A DNA stretch of 64,000 nucleotides, from contig UCJA01000026.1 in the NCBI GenBank assembly GCA_900472675.1, positions 33,101 to 97,100 of the forward strand, given 5' to 3'. The first letter of the stretch is position 1. Each line of letters begins with the position of its first letter. This document shows, piece after piece, positions 61,945 to 64,000 of this stretch. The position numbers were made by a program, and so were the translations under genes. This DNA is from Hyphomicrobiales bacterium. Its GTDB lineage: Bacteria > Pseudomonadota > Alphaproteobacteria > Rhizobiales > Rhizobiaceae. The notes under the pieces were generated by a model. That model was given only the letters and a program-made list of their open reading frames with translations, did no database searches and was not told where the DNA came from.

Positions 61945-62820
61945 TCATACCCGCAGCGCGCCGGGGGTCAGTCCGTCTTCCCGGCGCATGATCGCCGTGA
62001 GGTGGCTTTGGCTGGAAAAGCCGCAGGTGAGTGCGATCTCGGCGAGCGGCAGCGGTCCGCTGACGATCAGCGCGCGGGCCTCGTCGAGGCGCAGTCGGGT
62101 GAAATACTGGTGCGGGCTCGTGCCCGTCCGACGCCTGAACGAGCGCAGCAACTGGCTTGACGAAAGCCCGACCAGCGTGGCCAGGTCCTCGAGCCTAACA
62201 CCCTCTGTGAGATGTGCCTGCATGTGATCGCGCACCTGGCGGAACTGCCGGTCTGACAGCCCACCCAGGTCCTTCTGAGGCCGGGCTACGCCATATTGCC
62301 GGATGAGGTGGATGCCGAGCAGGTTGAGGAGCGAATCAAGCTCAAGGCTCGCCATCGTCGCATGCGTGCCTGAACGCAGCTCGTCACGCAGCATGCCGCC
62401 CAGCAGTCCGACACGGCGGTCAACGACCGGCAAGGCATCCGCGACGACGGTTGCGGCCGGCAGATCAAGGTCGGACTGGGCGAGGTCATCGAGCCATGGC
62501 TGCGACAGCGAGAACGCCGCCACCTCCTTGGGCTCATGCCAGCGCGCCCAATAATCCGCGCCGGCCGGAACGATTTCACAGCACCCGCTTGCAGCCGAGG
62601 CGGTGCGGATGCGCGTGCCGCCGAGGCGCGACTCGCGGTTGCTGAAGGGCTTAAAGGAGAGCAGCACGAGATGATGGGGGATCGACTGGCTGATCTCGCC
62701 TGCGTTGCGCCTATTCCACGCTGCCGTCCCGAAATCCGAGCGGACGAGCCGGCCCCAGTTCGGCACCGGCGTGTCCGCGGTGGCGACATGGGGCGCTTCG
62801 GGCGAAATGGCATCTGTCAT
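61945..62820 (-). CDS. AraC-family transcriptional regulator
   Basis: A 291-residue regulator. The C-terminal two helix-turn-helix motifs are clear: LEDLATLVGLSSSQLLRSFRRRTGTSPHQYFTRLRLDEARALI (in part) and LPLAEIALTCGFSSQSHLTAIMRREDGLTPG. The N-terminal 180 residues are an unassigned effector domain. ATG 62820 has GGGGAA upstream. It is divergent from the short-chain dehydrogenase gene, so that gene is the natural target. Confidence 0.9.
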   Translation of the reverse strand: MTDAISPEAPHVATADTPVPNWGRLVRSDFGTAAWNRRNAGEISQSIPHHLVLLSFKPFSNRESRLGGTRIRTASAASGCCEIVPAGADYWARWHEPKEVAAFSLSQPWLDDLAQSDLDLPAATVVADALPVVDRRVGLLGGMLRDELRSGTHATMASLELDSLLNLLGIHLIRQYGVARPQKDLGGLSDRQFRQVRDHMQAHLTEGVRLEDLATLVGLSSSQLLRSFRRRTGTSPHQYFTRLRLDEARALIVSGPLPLAEIALTCGFSSQSHLTAIMRREDGLTPGALRV

Positions 62821-62927
62821 GTCTGTTCCCCGTCCAGCGTGCGGATTTACTAACAACGATGCGCGTATCCTGAAAGCCGCACCCCTCCATGTCGCCTACT
62901 TCTTGGTCATCAACAAGGAGAAAGACA

Positions 62928-63701
62928 ATGACGACCAACGACATGAACAAGAGCCTGGATGGCAAGGTTGCGGTGGTGATGGGTGCAACACGCAACCAGG
63001 GTCGGGCCTATGCCGTGATGCTGGCGCGCAACGGCTGCCGCGGCGTGGCAGTTCACTACCACGGCGAGGCATCGCGCGGCGAAGCGGAAGAGACCGCCGC
63101 CGAGATCAAGCATCACGGCGCCGAGCCACTTCTGTTCAGCGCCAACCTGACAGAGGTCGCCGACGTGGTGAAATTATTCGACGCGGTCGACAAGACATTC
63201 GGCCAGCTCGACATCGTTGTGAACACGGTCGGCAAGGTGGTGAAAAAGCCCTTCGTGGACATCACCGAGGTCGACTTCGATCAGAGCTTTGCGATCAACA
63301 GCAAGGCGGCATTCTTCTGCATGCAGGAGGCCGCCAAAAGGATCGCGGACAACGGCCGCATCATCAACATCGGCACGACGCTGCAGGCAGCAACGACCGG
63401 GCTCTACGCGGTCTATGCCGGCTCCAAGGCACCACTCGAACACTTCACCCGCGCGCTTGCCAAGGAAATCGGCCACCGTGGCGTCACGGTCAACACCGTC
63501 GCGCCCGGTCCGCTCAACACATCCTTCTTCTACCCGGTCGAAAGCGCGGACTCGAAGGCATTTCTGTCCAGCATGAGCCCCCAGAACCGGCTGGGTGAGA
63601 TCGACGAGATCACGCCGCTGATTGAGTTCCTGGTCGGCCCGGGTGGTAGCTGGGTCACGGCACAAACCCTCTTCATCAACGGCGGCTTCATCGCCCGCTA
63701 A
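62928..63701 (+). CDS. Short-chain dehydrogenase/reductase
   Basis: A 257-residue SDR. The nucleotide loop is GATRNQGRAYA (TGxxxGxG variant), and the active-site Tyr163 and Lys167 are in YAGSK. The usual catalytic Ser, 13 residues before the Tyr, is Thr150 here (NIGTTLQ). The NNAG motif reads NTVG. AAGGAG lies about eight bases before ATG 62928. The substrate is not predictable. It diverges from an AraC regulator. Confidence 0.92.
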   Translation: MTTNDMNKSLDGKVAVVMGATRNQGRAYAVMLARNGCRGVAVHYHGEASRGEAEETAAEIKHHGAEPLLFSANLTEVADVVKLFDAVDKTFGQLDIVVNTVGKVVKKPFVDITEVDFDQSFAINSKAAFFCMQEAAKRIADNGRIINIGTTLQAATTGLYAVYAGSKAPLEHFTRALAKEIGHRGVTVNTVAPGPLNTSFFYPVESADSKAFLSSMSPQNRLGEIDEITPLIEFLVGPGGSWVTAQTLFINGGFIAR

Positions 63702-63959
63702 CACCGGCCCGTGCGCAACACGGCTGATGGCCCACCGATCGGGCCATCCGCCGGCATCCAGCCCGTCTCATGCGAAAAGCGGAACATGCCGGCTCTGGCG
63801 ATCAAAGCGAACGGCTAACCGGCTGCTTGCCACAAGCTATGTGCGACTCATCCAATGCACATCCATTGATCTGCTGGACACGGAAATGTTTTAGCAACTG
63901 ATCTCATGCTCTGGAGGCAGCCCCGATATCAGAGGTATTGGCAATCTGGGGAGAGACCG
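63702..63959. other. Intergenic stretch after the short-chain dehydrogenase gene
   Basis: No gene supported. GATGGCCC at 63726-63733 pairs with GGGCCATC at 63741-63748 (seven-base loop), a hairpin that may end the SDR transcript although no T-run follows. The last part, with GGGGAG near 63949, leads to the next gene. Confidence 0.5.
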
Positions 63960-64000
63960 ATGCATCCGGCCGAAACGTTTGAACTGGTCTTTACCCTGCT
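63960..64000 (+). CDS. Start of a probable cation/proton antiporter gene (partial)
   Basis: Translation from ATG 63960 gives MHPAETFELVFTLL before the window ends. This resembles the opening of CPA1-type sodium/proton antiporters (ETFELV followed by a hydrophobic stretch). GGGGAG about six bases upstream is a good ribosome site. Only 13 complete codons are visible, so the call is a tentative inference. Confidence 0.4.
   Translation, partial: MHPAETFELVFTL

Noticed and set aside
63622..63894. Open frame across the SDR 3' end and following gap
   Set aside because: It begins inside the SDR gene in another frame and lacks a ribosome site; composition is not coding-like.

Overview
The window is a contiguous piece of a high-G+C alphaproteobacterial chromosome, almost certainly Rhizobiales and most likely Rhizobiaceae (Agrobacterium/Rhizobium type). 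The evidence is a set of conserved rhizobial neighbourhoods: pmbA - IMPase - DUF4170 - waaA - lpxK - DUF2093 - mutL; hisS-hisZ-hisG with the short HisG and its HisZ subunit; mctP with a DUF3311 partner; a CIRCE-controlled groESL; plant-type GshA; a divergent katA/oxyR pair; and several DUF families common in this order. Coding density is high. No rRNA, CRISPR array, insertion sequence or prophage was seen. There is one tRNA (Gln, CTG).

Layout. 1-6.2 kb: end of mutL, DUF2093, then a leftward lipid A/Kdo block (pmbA, IMPase-fold phosphatase, DUF4170, waaA, a HAD phosphatase, lpxK). 6.3-16.2 kb: CPA2 antiporter with RCK domain, patatin, rsmD, a pseudouridine synthase with a very long disordered tail, tadA, a lipoprotein and ileS. 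16.2-18 kb: a small accessory islet with two back-to-back toxin-antitoxin modules (Xre/MbcA-RES and DUF1902/HicB-HicA), each preceded by the same perfect 22-bp sequence. 18-25.5 kb: mctP/DUF3311, ribF, a HAD protein, chrA, groESL. 25.5-33 kb: a chemoreceptor, an alpha/beta hydrolase, doxX, hisG/hisZ/hisS. 33-38.9 kb: an orphan RelB-like antitoxin, an unrecognised Rossmann-like protein, a metal-binding secreted pair (Met/His/Cys-rich protein and DUF305), HAD, tag, and two L,D-transpeptidases followed by an outer-membrane beta-barrel protein. 38.9-48.4 kb: glcDEF, a Nudix hydrolase, a PiT phosphate transporter, rsmE, gshA, a lipocalin. 48.5-57.5 kb: DUF1127, a LysR regulator, katA/oxyR, dienelactone hydrolase, MAPEG, guaB, a metallo-beta-lactamase-fold protein. 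57.6-64 kb: MFS exporter, rlmE, Ppx/GppA with a basic N-terminal extension, tRNA-Gln, an AraC/SDR divergent pair, and the start of a probable cation/proton antiporter.

How the genes fit together. Much of the window is core metabolism: envelope synthesis (lpxK, waaA, L,D-transpeptidases), translation and RNA modification (rsmD, rsmE, rlmE, pseudouridine synthase, tadA, ileS, hisS), histidine and GMP synthesis, glycolate oxidation, and redox/proteotoxic defence (groESL, katA/oxyR, gshA, doxX). The less explained parts are the twin toxin-antitoxin islet, the 33-34.9 kb cluster, the L,D-transpeptidase/beta-barrel module, and several regular inverted repeats in divergent intergenic regions (doxX, katA/oxyR). 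Start codons were chosen from Shine-Dalgarno sites, family starts and overlaps. All family names come from motif recognition by eye; no database search was run.
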